Notes: generated from the sequence alone by a model not told the origin. Counted from the stretch's first letter, positions 1-9,266 are shown. The stretch is 64,000 nucleotides of DNA from Phaeobacter cretensis (GCF_047372505.1 NZ_JBKBEU010000001.1:3658001-3722000), one strand, 5' to 3'. Translations and numbers: made by a program.

Positions 1-2224
1 CCCCGTCAAAAGTGATCTCGCTTTCATAGGCGAACAACGTGTCATCACCTCCAGCCGCATCGATTTCAATACCGATTTCCATCGAGTTGCCGAGCCGGTC
101 CTGCGCGCTGGTGACCACCTTGCTCATGTTGAATGTGGTTTGATTGTTACCAAAATCACGGATTTTCCAACCAGACAGGTCGGTGATCTTCAGCGTTGTC
201 TGATATTCGTTTTTGCCGGTTTCTTCTCGGCTTGTGCTCTCATTACCGGCCGCGAAGAGTGGGGTTGTGAAGGTGAGATACGACTTTGCACCATTTGCAT
301 TGGGAAGTTGGATGACATTAACGGCATCCCCCTGCACTTGCGTTAGCGACCTGTCGCCAGCTAGCCAACCGTTGTTCGCGAAGGTCTCGACATAGTTCTT
401 CGCGGTTTTGTTCAATTCACCGCTGGTCTTGGTAATTGCAGCAAGTTCGACGTCAGTCGCATCCAGACCTTGACCGCCAAGTGCGATGACCTGATCAATG
501 TCATCTTCTGCCACAAGATCGCTGAAGAAGTCAGTGTAGTGCGCTTTGATCTTATCCTGTTTTTGGTCAAAGCTGCCATCAAAGAACTCTTCGACCGTTT
601 GTTCATTACCGTTTTTGTCTGTTCTGATTTTTTCGGCGTATTTGTCAGCGATGCCTTCAAGCGCGACTTGCTCAAACGCGCCGACAATTGCCGAAATTGC
701 TCCACCGATTAAGCCGACCGCTGCAGCGATTGGTGCGCCGACGCCGGTTGCGGCCAGAACGCCCGAGGTCACGCCTGTCACAACGTCCAAGCCAGTTGTC
801 ACGCCATAAAACGCGGCTTCAGCGTCTTTTGACTCCTGCAACAAGTCGCCAAGGAGACCCGAGCTGTAAGTGTCAGCCTTTTGGATCGCGTCAATGCGAT
901 CCTGTTTTTGGTCGAATTCGGACCATTTCGCGGGGTTGATGGCCCCCACAACCGATCCGATTGCGCCGATAATTGGAACAGCTTTGCCGAGGACGTTTGC
1001 CGCCTTGGATCCTGCTTTGACAGCCAGTTCTGCAATGCCGAGCACGTTTTCAACCGCCGCAAAGGCCAGCGCTGTGCCTTGCAGGCCTACTTCGGCCTGA
1101 ACAATTTTCCGTGTTTCAGGGTCCAGATTTGGATCTGCCAGTAATTTTGCCGTCGGTACAAAGCTGCCCGCAGCACCGCCGACAAGCGAAAGCGCCGCAA
1201 ACCCTTTAAATCCCTTGGCAACTTTCAGGTGCCCGGCTGCATCCAGGATGTCGCCCATCGAGGACCCAATTGCTTCGCCAAGGAAGCCCGCATTGGTTAT
1301 ATGGCCGTCAACAGTGTTTTCCGGTTTGGTCGCAAACGCAGCTGAGGCTTGTGCGGTGCTCAAAAGACTGACTCCGGCTTTGAGCGACGCAGTCCGGACC
1401 GTGCTGCTGTATTCTTCAAACCCGTCCGTTTTTTCCTTTTGATTGATCAGGCCAAGCGTTTCTTCTGAAATCGTCTCCAGCTCGAACTTGGCGGCATTGG
1501 CAAGGTCTTCGCTGCCAGTGTATGTCTCGGCTGCATATTGTTTGTATTCGCTCAGTTTTTCCTGCCTGGCCACCTCAAGGGCATCAATGCGAAGCTGAAG
1601 GTAGTCGGAGTGTTCCTTGGTGAACCCACCAATATCTTCGCCTTTATTGAATTCGTTCAGAGTGGTCTGCAGGTTCTCAGCGGTAAAGATCATCTCAGTT
1701 GTCGTTTGGATCTTCCTGTTGACCGTTTGCGCAAGCGTTGCGTCATAGTCAGCATGTTGCTGGTCGTTATATCTTGAGAATTGCTCTGTCAGCAGGTTCA
1801 GTTCAGTTCGCAATTTTCCAAGATCGTTGGAGACGTTGCCTTTGATCGAGTTGACATATTGCTCGTTACTGTCCGCCAGTTGCCCCGCTGCATATTGTTG
1901 CTCGACGGCCGCGACCATCTTGCCGACAATTTTCAGATCTTTGGCAATGAACCCGGCTAGTTCTGCGGCCTGGTTCTCATCCTCTTCAATGAGGTCGCTT
2001 CCCGCAATTTTGCCCTTGAGGCTTTTGACCAGATTGAAGTTCCAGTTGGAGTAGTTGGTCGCCTTACTGATGGACTTGACCTCAGGAATGGCGATATCGG
2101 ATTCCAGATAGGTCTGGACCGTGTCGCGGAATGATTCCCTTGCTTCGGGTCCGAGGTCGGAGAAAATTGCGTCATAAGCAATGACCGAGGTTTCCAAGAT
2201 GGCGGATTTTTCGTCGTCCAGCAT
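1..2224 (-). CDS. RTX toxin, HlyA-type, N-terminal part (runs off left edge)
   Basis: An uninterrupted minus-strand frame begins with ATG at 2224 and stays open for 741 codons to the window edge, so the C-terminus is missing. Residues about 1-320 are polar and helical. Residues about 330-520 hold alanine/glycine-rich hydrophobic segments (VGGAAGSF, VGAPIAAAVGLIGGAISAIV), then EGIADKYAEKI and a charged stretch, the order seen in the pore-forming region of HlyA-family toxins. Near the edge IEIDAAGGDDTLFAYES followed by ITFDG resembles the HlyA segment just before the calcium-binding nonapeptide repeats, which should lie outside the window. Such toxins are secreted by type I systems and insert into membranes. 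No HlyC-type acyltransferase or HlyB/HlyD gene is seen upstream. The ribosome site before 2224 is weak. Family assignment is fairly sure; activity is unknown. Confidence 0.8.
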   Translation of the reverse strand, partial: MLDDEKSAILETSVIAYDAIFSDLGPEARESFRDTVQTYLESDIAIPEVKSISKATNYSNWNFNLVKSLKGKIAGSDLIEEDENQAAELAGFIAKDLKIVGKMVAAVEQQYAAGQLADSNEQYVNSIKGNVSNDLGKLRTELNLLTEQFSRYNDQQHADYDATLAQTVNRKIQTTTEMIFTAENLQTTLNEFNKGEDIGGFTKEHSDYLQLRIDALEVARQEKLSEYKQYAAETYTGSEDLANAAKFELETISEETLGLINQKEKTDGFEEYSSTVRTASLKAGVSLLSTAQASAAFATKPENTVDGHITNAGFLGEAIGSSMGDILDAAGHLKVAKGFKGFAALSLVGGAAGSFVPTAKLLADPNLDPETRKIVQAEVGLQGTALAFAAVENVLGIAELAVKAGSKAANVLGKAVPIIGAIGSVVGAINPAKWSEFDQKQDRIDAIQKADTYSSGLLGDLLQESKDAEAAFYGVTTGLDVVTGVTSGVLAATGVGAPIAAAVGLIGGAISAIVGAFEQVALEGIADKYAEKIRTDKNGNEQTVEEFFDGSFDQKQDKIKAHYTDFFSDLVAEDDIDQVIALGGQGLDATDVELAAITKTSGELNKTAKNYVETFANNGWLAGDRSLTQVQGDAVNVIQLPNANGAKSYLTFTTPLFAAGNESTSREETGKNEYQTTLKITDLSGWKIRDFGNNQTTFNMSKVVTSAQDRLGNSMEIGIEIDAAGGDDTLFAYESEITFDG

Positions 2225-2950
2225 GTTGTTCAAAGCTTTCTCTGGGGGTACACGGAGATTCGGTTGATCTGTGGGGGAGCCACACTCGGTTAACGTGAAA
2301 GCAGAGAGCCAAACGGTATATGTCCAAATCTGCCGTTGAGTAGATCCAAACGTCGAATTGTTCGAATAGCGCACGTATGATCAACGGTTTACAGATGCTG
2401 CTGGTGCTACTTTACCTAACGTAAATTTCTTGCCTTGCCTGACCACAATCAAACCCATCTGTCCTTCGGTGAGTGACTGATCTGGCCAAAGGATTTGAAG
2501 TGAGAAGTGAGGGTGGTAGCTTTAACGTTTTGAAAACAGACGCTTGTTGGGCACCTAAAGGGGGCAGGTGGCGCCGCTCTTCCAAGTGGCCAATAGGGGG
2601 CTAAGGAGGTCGCCGGAATCGCGATGATCTTGCCAGGTGCTACCGCAATGGTCGTGGCCTGCAAAAAAATGCGTTCTACCTCGCCAACCCACTACCTCAA
2701 GACTGCTACCGAGTGCGGGATATAGAATCCGCTGCTCCGTCTTCGAGTGAGGAGCGAATCTGCCGGTCTTATGAGCGTTTATGGCTTCATCTGTGTACCG
2801 ATCCGCCCGAAGGTCCGCAGCTTGTTCGATCCGAGATTTTCGTAATTGGACCCGCGGTACAGTTTACCCGAAAGCCATTGAAAGATGGGGGGGCGATTTT
2901 GTGGCTGTGACACAGGTGTGTGTTGAAAACACTACGTTTTTCAGGCGGAT
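2225..2950. other. Intergenic stretch with no convincing gene
   Basis: About 725 bases between the RTX gene start and the tRNA 3' end. Short open frames exist on both strands but lack good ribosome sites and resemble nothing I know. It presumably carries the promoter of the RTX gene. It could be the remnant of an integration event beside the tRNA, but no integrase or direct repeat of the tRNA end is visible here. Confidence 0.6.
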
Positions 2951-3026
2951 TGGTAGGCCCGGAGGGATTTGAACCCCCAACCAAAGCGTTATGAGCGCTC
3001 TGCTCTAACCGTTGAGCTACAGGCCC
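2951..3026 (-). tRNA. tRNA with CAT anticodon (tRNA-Ile2 or elongator tRNA-Met)
   Basis: The reverse strand folds as a full cloverleaf of 76 nt with an encoded CCA. The acceptor stem is GGGCCTG with CGGGCCT (a G-U closing pair), the D arm is GCTC/GAGC with an 8-base loop, the anticodon loop is CTCATAA, and the T arm is GGGGG/CCCTC with TTCAAAT. The CAT anticodon reads AUG, or AUA if the wobble C becomes lysidine (TilS). The short D loop favours tRNA-Ile2 over elongator tRNA-Met, but I cannot settle this by eye. Its 3' end faces the RTX toxin gene. Confidence 0.93.
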
Positions 3027-3060
3027 GCCAATGGCTGGTTAAGAAATCGCAGGCGTGAGG

Positions 3061-3999
3061 TCAAGCGGTGATCGCGTGATCTTGCACGAGGGGAGGTGAT
3101 ATCTCGGAAGTAGCACTGCTGCGCAGACGGTCGAGAAAGCCATCGATCACCACTTTGTGTCGCCGGTCCAACGCGTGCCGCGACGGGTAGACGGCAAAAA
3201 TATCCTTGTTGGGCGCAGCATGGTCCGGGAGGATCTCCTCAAAACTGCCATCGATCAGGCCATCCTGCACTACCAGGCGTGGCGCACGGCTGTAACCGGA
3301 CCCTTTGGTGACAGCCCGCATAATAAGATCAGTATCATCTGCAGTGAAGCCGACGCGGATCGGAGCTTGATAGGTCTCACCGTCACGGGTCAGAGGGAAG
3401 TAGCCCATCGTATGATCTTCGTGATGCTGAATGTACTTCAGCCGCTGCATGTCCTCGGGACAGCTTGGGCGACCGATCTGATCCAGATAGGCAGGTGTGG
3501 CGAACAGAACGGTTTCCAGCTCCCCAATCTTACGACCAACCCCGTCTGTATCTCCTAGCGAACCAGTGCGAATGGCAAGGTCGTAGTTTTCGCGCACGAC
3601 ATCCACCAACCGGTCCTCGATTCGCATCACGATATTGAGGTCGGGGTAGGGTGTATCCAGTTCCATTAGCATTGGTCCGAGCAAAGCTTGCGCCATGAAC
3701 CGACTGGTGCTGATGCTGAAACGGCCTGAAACTTGGTCGCTCTGTGCATCCAGTTCGGCAGTCAGGCGATCATAGCCGCCAAGCAGGGATTGTGCATGGG
3801 CGTAAACAAGCTCGCCGGCGCGGGTGGCTTTCACGCCGCGTGGGGTCCGCAGCAGCAGCTCATGCCCCAGCAGTGTTTCCAGTGATTTGATCTGTTGGCT
3901 CGCCGCTGATTGGGTCAACCCGCGGCGCTGCGCTGCGCGATTTATGCTGCCTTCATCTAGCGTTGTGGCTAAGGTCTCAAGTAACGTGAGGCGATCCAT
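3061..3999 (-). CDS. LysR-family transcriptional regulator
   Basis: The likely start is the ATG giving MDRLTLLETLATTLDEGS (312 aa); an upstream in-frame extension lacks family-like sequence. Residues about 1-60 form the LysR winged helix-turn-helix with the recognition region GLTQSAASQQIKSLETLLG, followed by a linker helix and a periplasmic-binding-protein-like effector domain (about 90-300). It is divergent from the metallo-hydrolase gene at 4123 with about 120 bp between them. The usual arrangement is a LysR regulator controlling its divergent neighbour. The inducer is unknown. Confidence 0.88.
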   Translation of the reverse strand: MDRLTLLETLATTLDEGSINRAAQRRGLTQSAASQQIKSLETLLGHELLLRTPRGVKATRAGELVYAHAQSLLGGYDRLTAELDAQSDQVSGRFSISTSRFMAQALLGPMLMELDTPYPDLNIVMRIEDRLVDVVRENYDLAIRTGSLGDTDGVGRKIGELETVLFATPAYLDQIGRPSCPEDMQRLKYIQHHEDHTMGYFPLTRDGETYQAPIRVGFTADDTDLIMRAVTKGSGYSRAPRLVVQDGLIDGSFEEILPDHAAPNKDIFAVYPSRHALDRRHKVVIDGFLDRLRSSATSEISPPLVQDHAITA

Positions 4000-4097
4000 T
4001 AGTGCGGCCCTTATAAGCGTGACTGATACCTCATATCTCGGTGGCAAGGCTGTTGCCAGTGAATATCCCGCGTTAAGTACTGAAACACACCAAATTG

Positions 4098-4109
4098 ATC
4101 CAATTGGAT
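4098..4109. promoter_or_regulatory. 12-bp perfect palindrome in a divergent promoter region
   Basis: ATCCAATTGGAT is a perfect palindrome, 13 bp before the metallo-hydrolase start and about 100 bp from the LysR start. It could be part of the LysR operator or sit over the ribosome loading region. Function is inferred from position only. Confidence 0.35.
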
Positions 4110-4122
4110 ATCGGAGTTTCTT

Positions 4123-5112
4123 ATGACACTTTCCCGCAGATCCCTCCTGAGCGGCCTGGCCGCTGTCCCAGTAGCTGGTCTTGCCAGCCCGACGATCCTA
4201 CGCGCCGCAAGCCACAGCGCAGCTGAAACCGCCGCCGCTCCAACACTGCCCGTTGCCTATCACAGCTTTCAGATAGGCTCGGCCAAGATCACTGCTTTGC
4301 TGGACGGGCATTTTCTGTTGAATACCGGCCAGATCAACGGGTTCGACCAAGTCCAAGCTGACGCAACGCTGGAGGGTAGTTTTTATCGCATCAAGGACTC
4401 TGAGATGTCATTGCCGGTCAACGGTTATCTGGTTGAGCAGGGGGGCGCCGTTACCCTGATCGATGCCGGGACGGCCGATCTCTTCGGCCCGATCCTTGGC
4501 GGTTTGGAGGCGGCATTGCGTGCTGCTGGCAAAACCCCGGAGGAGATAACAACCGTTGTCGTAACCCACCTGCATCCGGACCACATCGGTGGTTTGATTG
4601 CTGGCGACGGCACTGCACGGTTTCCAAATGCTGAGATCATCGTGGGACAGGGTGAATATGATTTTTGGCACGATGATGCCGTCTATGCCGGAGTCCCGCA
4701 GGAAAATCGTGGATTTTTTGACATCGCGCGTGCCTCGGTTGCGCCGTATGCGGACCGTTTGAAGATGTTTGAGGGCGAGGCGGATGTTATGACTGGTCTG
4801 CGTTCTGTTCCTTTGCCTGGTCACACACCGGGTCACTGCGGGTTCATGCTGGAGACTGGTGCTGCACCGTTGCTGATCTGGGGCGACTTGATTCACAGCA
4901 CTGCGCTGCAATTTGCTCGCCCGAATTGGACGCTGGCTTTTGATATGGATCCTGAGCAGACAGTGAATAGCCGGACAAGGATGCTGGACCGTGCCGCCAG
5001 CGAAGGCTTGTTGGTCACTGGGATGCATCTGGATTTCCCGGGCCTGGGCCGCGTGGAGCGTGATGGCGACGCCTATGCCTTCGATCAGGCTCCTTGGCAG
5101 TTCTCGCTCTAA
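4123..5112 (+). CDS. Exported MBL-fold metallo-hydrolase (lactonase/beta-lactamase-like)
   Basis: 329 aa. The N-terminus has a twin-arginine-like signal (SRRSLLSGLAAVPVAGLA), so export to the periplasm by Tat is likely. The zinc motif HLHPDHIGG provides H149, H151, D153 and H154; HTPGH and GDLIH further on supply the remaining zinc ligands, and a late GMHLDFPG matches the last conserved histidine. This family (COG0491) includes lactonases, glyoxalase II-like and quorum-quenching enzymes; the substrate here is not determined. It is divergent from a LysR gene, its likely regulator, and is followed by a hairpin at 5154. Confidence 0.85.
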   Translation: MTLSRRSLLSGLAAVPVAGLASPTILRAASHSAAETAAAPTLPVAYHSFQIGSAKITALLDGHFLLNTGQINGFDQVQADATLEGSFYRIKDSEMSLPVNGYLVEQGGAVTLIDAGTADLFGPILGGLEAALRAAGKTPEEITTVVVTHLHPDHIGGLIAGDGTARFPNAEIIVGQGEYDFWHDDAVYAGVPQENRGFFDIARASVAPYADRLKMFEGEADVMTGLRSVPLPGHTPGHCGFMLETGAAPLLIWGDLIHSTALQFARPNWTLAFDMDPEQTVNSRTRMLDRAASEGLLVTGMHLDFPGLGRVERDGDAYAFDQAPWQFSL

Positions 5113-5153
5113 GGCGTCTCTCATCCAGCCTCTTTTAGAGGCCAAACCATGCG

Positions 5154-5180
5154 GCCGCACCCTGGTCACCGGGGTGCGGC
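5154..5180 (+). terminator. Hairpin after the metallo-hydrolase gene
   Basis: GCCGCACCC and GGGTGCGGC form a perfect 9-bp stem with a 9-nt loop, followed by a T-rich but interrupted tract. It probably ends the metallo-hydrolase transcript before purM. Confidence 0.5.
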
Positions 5181-5249
5181 AGATTCCTTTGTTTCTTTCT
5201 GCCGTGCCTTGCGCTAAAGGCTGCGCAACGTCTTTGAAGGAGCACTGAG

Positions 5250-6296
5250 ATGACCAGCGGCAAGAACGGTTTGACCTACGCGGATGCGGGGGTGGATATT
5301 GATGCAGGCAACGCTTTGGTGGACCGTATCAAGCCCGCCGCAAAACGGACAAACCGCTCTGGCGTCATGAGCGGGCTTGGCGGTTTTGGTGCTCTCTTCG
5401 ATCTGAAGGCTGCAGGCTACAATGATCCTATTCTGGTCGGCGCAACCGACGGTGTCGGCACCAAACTTCGCATCGCCATTGACACCGGGGTTGTAGACGG
5501 CGTTGGCATTGATCTTGTAGCGATGTGCGTCAATGATCTGGTGTGTCAGGGTGCCGAGCCGCTGTTCTTCTTGGACTATTTCGCGACCGGCAAGCTTGAG
5601 ACTGAGACAGCGGCCCGCATTATCGAAGGCATCGCAGAAGGCTGCGTCCGTTCTGGTTGTGCCCTGATCGGTGGGGAAACGGCTGAGATGCCGGGCATGT
5701 ATCCCGAGGGTGATTTCGATCTCGCTGGGTTTGCCGTGGGGGCCATGGAACGTGGCACTGCACTGCCTGATGGCGTAGCTGAGGGTGATGTTCTACTCGG
5801 GTTAGCCTCCGACGGCGTACATTCCAACGGTTACTCTTTGGTGCGTAAAATTGTTGAGGTCTCCGGCCTTGGTTGGGATGCCGACTGCCCATTCGGTACT
5901 GGCACACTGGGTGAGGCGCTGCTGACGCCAACGCGCCTATACGTCAAACAATCTCTTGCAGCGGTTCGCGCTGGCGGCGTGCACGCATTGGCTCATATCA
6001 CCGGCGGTGGACTCACCGAGAACCTGCCACGCGTTCTGCCAGAAGGCCTTGGTGCCGATATAGATCTCAACAGCTGGGATCTACCGAGCGTGTTCAAATG
6101 GATGGCGGCGACTGGTGGTATCGTTGAAATTGAGATGCTCAAGACCTTCAACTGCGGTATTGGCATGATCTTGTCCGTTTCCGCAGATGAGGCTGATGCG
6201 CTGACCAACGTTCTGGAAGGCGAGGGCGAAACTGTCATCCGCTTGGGCACTGTCACGGCAGGTGAAGGGATGCGCTATACAGGCAACCTGTTGTGA
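5250..6296 (+). CDS. purM: Phosphoribosylformylglycinamidine cyclo-ligase
   Basis: 348 aa, the full family length. It catalyses ATP-dependent closure of formylglycinamidine ribonucleotide to aminoimidazole ribonucleotide, the fifth step of purine synthesis, in the cytoplasm. Conserved stretches include TYADAGVDIDAGN at the N-terminus, GATDGVGTKL, CVNDLVCQGAEPLFFLDY, GGETAEMPGMY and AHITGGGLTENLPRVLP. A good ribosome site (AAGGAGCAC) sits before the ATG. The stop overlaps the purN start by four bases, so the two are translationally coupled. Confidence 0.97.
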   Translation: MTSGKNGLTYADAGVDIDAGNALVDRIKPAAKRTNRSGVMSGLGGFGALFDLKAAGYNDPILVGATDGVGTKLRIAIDTGVVDGVGIDLVAMCVNDLVCQGAEPLFFLDYFATGKLETETAARIIEGIAEGCVRSGCALIGGETAEMPGMYPEGDFDLAGFAVGAMERGTALPDGVAEGDVLLGLASDGVHSNGYSLVRKIVEVSGLGWDADCPFGTGTLGEALLTPTRLYVKQSLAAVRAGGVHALAHITGGGLTENLPRVLPEGLGADIDLNSWDLPSVFKWMAATGGIVEIEMLKTFNCGIGMILSVSADEADALTNVLEGEGETVIRLGTVTAGEGMRYTGNLL

Positions 6297-6889
6297 GCCA
6301 CAAACGCGTTGCGATCCTGATTTCGGGTGGTGGGTCCAATATGGTCTCACTGGTCCGCAGTATGACCAGCGATCATCCGGCGCGCCCTTGTCTGGTTCTG
6401 TCAAATACGGCTGAGGCAGGCGGGTTGGCAAAAGCCGAAGCTGCCGGCATCCGAACTGCTGTTGTGGATCACAAACCCTATGGCAAGGACCGCGCTGCAT
6501 TTGAGGCGGAGCTGATTCAGCCGATACTGGAGGCCGGTGCCGATATCGTCTGCTTGGCGGGCTTCATGCGGGTTTTGACTGACGGGTTTGTATCGCAATT
6601 TCAGGGGCGGATGTTGAACATCCATCCCTCACTTCTGCCAAAATATACCGGGTTGAACACCCATGAGCGGGCGCTGGCCGAAGGGGATATCCACCACGGC
6701 TGTACAGTCCATGAGGTGACTGCTGTACTCGATGATGGGCCGGTCCTCGGGCAGGCGCAGGTCAATGTCGCTACAGATGATACGCCCGAAAGCCTTGCTG
6801 CAAAGGTGCTTGTTGAGGAACATAAGCTCTACCCTGCGGTGCTGCGCCGCTACGCAATGGGCGATAAGACTCCAATTTTCCTACCTTAA
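6293..6889 (+). CDS. purN: Phosphoribosylglycinamide formyltransferase
   Basis: 198 aa. It transfers a formyl group from 10-formyl-tetrahydrofolate to glycinamide ribonucleotide, the third step of purine synthesis. The N-terminal AILISGGGSNM is the phosphate-binding loop; LAGFMRVL, NIHPSLLPKYTGLNTHERAL and GCTVHEVTAVLDDGPVLGQ carry the catalytic Asn-His-Asp set and the folate site. It starts with GTG inside the purM stop (GTGA overlap). Its stop overlaps the convergent small gene at 6886-7071 by four bases. Confidence 0.97.
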   Translation: MSHKRVAILISGGGSNMVSLVRSMTSDHPARPCLVLSNTAEAGGLAKAEAAGIRTAVVDHKPYGKDRAAFEAELIQPILEAGADIVCLAGFMRVLTDGFVSQFQGRMLNIHPSLLPKYTGLNTHERALAEGDIHHGCTVHEVTAVLDDGPVLGQAQVNVATDDTPESLAAKVLVEEHKLYPAVLRRYAMGDKTPIFLP

Positions 6890-7071
6890 TGGGGGATCCC
6901 AGTGGTGGCGCTGTTGCCATGCCAGTCTGGGATCGATGCATTTGATGCAGGTGCTAGCAGGGCGGGTACCCCCAGTAAGATCAGCAGTGCGGCCGCGGCC
7001 AAAATGGGCGCTGACCCACCTGTTGAATGCGAGTTTGCTGTATTGATCGAGTGTACATCTAAGGCGGTCAT
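6886..7071 (-). CDS. Small single-pass membrane protein, unknown function
   Basis: 61 aa, and I do not recognise it. A near-ideal ribosome site (AAAGGAGA) lies 8 bp before the ATG, which strongly supports a real gene. About 17 polar residues precede one hydrophobic segment (ILAAAALLILLGVPALLA, about 24-41), then a short polar tail. Its stop codon overlaps the end of the convergent purN. It is divergent from rnd. It could be a small stress or membrane-regulatory protein, but nothing in the sequence says which. Confidence 0.6.
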   Translation of the reverse strand: MTALDVHSINTANSHSTGGSAPILAAAALLILLGVPALLAPASNASIPDWHGNSATTGIPH

Positions 7072-7301
7072 GATGTGGTCTCCTTTCTAGGGCCCGACAT
7101 CAATCTAGGCATCGGCGGCACATCTTCATAATGAATGTTTGATCGCCTTAACATCACAAAGCTTGAATGAAAGTGACTGCAGTGCGACAGGCGCATCATT
7201 GCTGGGCAGGAATTGTCTGGCCATTTGGCCACATGTTTGCATTGACCGGGACAAGCGCGTATCACCACTAAATAATTCAGATAACAAAAAAGCCGTAATT
7301 G

Positions 7302-8459
7302 ATGAAAACTCTGACCTCTACCGAAGAACTGCAGGCCTTTTGTGAAGCTGCGGCGCAACATGCTTATGTGACGGTGGATACCGAGTTTCTGCGCGAGCGG
7401 ACTTATTACTCCAAACTCTGTCTGGTGCAGCTGGCCTATCCGGGCAAGAACAATGAAAATGCCGTTCTGGTCGACCCGCTGGCTGATGGGCTGTCGCTTG
7501 AGCCACTATATGAGCTTTTTCGTGACGAAAGCGTCGTGAAAGTGTTCCATGCCGCTCGCCAGGATCTAGAGATCTTCTGGGTCGACGCGCAGGTCTTTCC
7601 CAAGCCGCTCTTTGACACGCAGGTTGCTGCGATGGTTTGCGGTTTTGGTGAACAGGTTGGATACGAAACGCTGGTGCGCAAAATTGTAAAGCAGGGGCTT
7701 GATAAGACATCTCGCTTTACCGATTGGTCCCGCCGTCCGTTGAGTGATGCGCAAAAAACCTATGCGCTGGCGGACGTAACACATCTGCGGCAGATCTACG
7801 AATATCTTGCAACGGAACTGGAACGCACTGACCGCGCCCATTGGGTGGGTGAGGAACTGCAGGTGCTGACCGATCCCGCCACCTATGATGTCGAACCGCA
7901 AGAGGCCTGGCGGCGTGTTAAAACCCGTACCAATTCGGGTAAGTTTCTGGCTGTTGTGCGCGAATTGGCTTCATTTCGTGAGAATTACGCAAAAACCAAC
8001 AATGTGCCACGTAATCGCGTATTCAAGGATGATGCCTTGGTGGAGCTGGCGTCTACCAAGCCAAAGAATGCCGCGGACCTAGGTAATTCCCGTTTGCTGC
8101 TGCGCGAGGCTCGTAAGGGCGCAATCGCTGATGGCATTCTGAAGGCCGTAGCACAGGGGGTGAACTGCCCGGCCGGGTCGCTACCGCAGCCGGATCGCAG
8201 CCGGGAGAAAATGCAGGTAAACCCTGCGTTGGCAGATCTTCTGCGAGTTTTGTTGAAAGCCAAGACCGAAGCTTCTGGTGTGGCGGCAAAACTGATCGCA
8301 CCAAGCTCTGACTTGGATGCTATCGCGGCTGGTCAACGGGATGTACCAGCACTGAACGGCTGGCGTCATGAGGTTTTCGGGGCTGATGCATTGCGTCTTT
8401 GCAACGGCGAAATCGCTCTGGCTGCCAAAGGTCAGGACGTAAAGGTGGTCACTATCTGA
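7302..8459 (+). CDS. rnd: Ribonuclease D
   Basis: 385 aa. This 3'-5' exoribonuclease trims tRNA precursors and other structured RNAs. The N-terminal DEDDy exonuclease domain (about 1-190) shows VDTEFLRERTYY (Asp and Glu of motif I), VFHAARQDLEIF (motif II) and the motif III region ALADVTHLRQIY. An HRDC domain follows (about 210-290). The ATG at 7302 is preferred over a TTG one codon upstream. The upstream 230 bp are shared with a divergent small membrane-protein gene and hold its promoter. A strong terminator follows. Confidence 0.93.
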   Translation: MKTLTSTEELQAFCEAAAQHAYVTVDTEFLRERTYYSKLCLVQLAYPGKNNENAVLVDPLADGLSLEPLYELFRDESVVKVFHAARQDLEIFWVDAQVFPKPLFDTQVAAMVCGFGEQVGYETLVRKIVKQGLDKTSRFTDWSRRPLSDAQKTYALADVTHLRQIYEYLATELERTDRAHWVGEELQVLTDPATYDVEPQEAWRRVKTRTNSGKFLAVVRELASFRENYAKTNNVPRNRVFKDDALVELASTKPKNAADLGNSRLLLREARKGAIADGILKAVAQGVNCPAGSLPQPDRSREKMQVNPALADLLRVLLKAKTEASGVAAKLIAPSSDLDAIAAGQRDVPALNGWRHEVFGADALRLCNGEIALAAKGQDVKVVTI

Positions 8460-8500
8460 TGTTAGTTAGCGGCGTGTTTGATACCGCTCCCTGTCCAATA

Positions 8501-8529
8501 TAAAAGGCGCCCGAATGGGGCGCCTTTTT
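8501..8529. terminator. Bidirectional rho-independent terminator
   Basis: AAAAGGCGCCC and GGGCGCCTTTT form a GC-rich stem with a 5-nt loop, with A and T tracts on both sides. It separates rnd from the convergent lipoprotein gene at 8578 and can serve both strands. Confidence 0.9.
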
Positions 8530-8577
8530 CGTTTAAAATTCAGAGATTACTTGTAGTCAGTAGATGTGTCGCGCCCG

Positions 8578-9102
8578 TTACCGGCGGCTCTCACGGGCAT
8601 TTTGGGCTGCGACAACTCTGATGCTGCGCACGCTAGAAAGTTGCTGCTGCGTCAGGCTGACAGCAGCACGCAATGTGCGAGTGCGTTCGGTCCCAACCGC
8701 CGTCCGATACTCGGGGTAGATGGCGCGGAAAGTGAAGTCGAGGGTGGCATCACGTGTGCGTGCGTCGATATCCGCTTCGTCTAAGCGCAGCTCAACCCCA
8801 TAGGCACCCTGACGCGCTGCGATCCCGGAGGCATAGACGATAGCGCCTGTAGGGGTCCGCTCAACCCGCATTTCGCTAACGCTTTGAACCAGCACCGAGC
8901 TATCCACTGCATCAGGTCGGGTAAAAACGCTGACACGATTTTTTACAGGGATCAGCGGGTTAACCGGCTCTCCGCTGGTCTCTTTCACCTCAACCTCGCC
9001 AGAGCCGCCAAACCAGTTCAATGGGTTCACCCGCGAGTCGCGAAAGCCACAGCCAGACAGCGCCACGGCCCCGATTAAGAGGAGTGCGAAAGATCTTTGC
9101 AT
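8578..9102 (-). CDS. Putative lipoprotein, unknown function
   Basis: 174 aa. A signal peptide ends in the lipobox LSGC (Cys18), so it should be lipidated and tethered in the periplasm, probably to the outer membrane. The mature part begins GFRDSRVNPLNWFG and then forms mixed alpha/beta sequence rich in Arg, Glu and Val with no motif I recognise. It is convergent with rnd. I believe it is a conserved family in roseobacters, but the function is unknown. It is not clearly LptE. Confidence 0.75.
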   Translation of the reverse strand: MQRSFALLLIGAVALSGCGFRDSRVNPLNWFGGSGEVEVKETSGEPVNPLIPVKNRVSVFTRPDAVDSSVLVQSVSEMRVERTPTGAIVYASGIAARQGAYGVELRLDEADIDARTRDATLDFTFRAIYPEYRTAVGTERTRTLRAAVSLTQQQLSSVRSIRVVAAQNARESRR

Positions 9103-9266
9103 GATGGTTCACCCGTTCGATATGTCCTCGCATGTGGTTACCCGATTGCAAGCCACTTGAAAAGCAGTTGAAAAGCCATTGTTTGCGGCTTAGGTCCTGC
9201 GATGTCACAGCTGTGTAAAAACCAGTGCGGCGAACTGGGGCGGAAAAGCATATGAGGAACACCTAA

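Noticed and set aside
2449..2910. Small open frames on both strands between the RTX gene and the tRNA
   Set aside because: No ribosome sites, unusual composition and no recognisable protein; they may be chance or decayed sequence.
4408..5169. 253-codon minus-strand frame opposite the metallo-hydrolase
   Set aside because: The plus-strand gene has intact zinc motifs and a signal peptide; the antisense product looks random.
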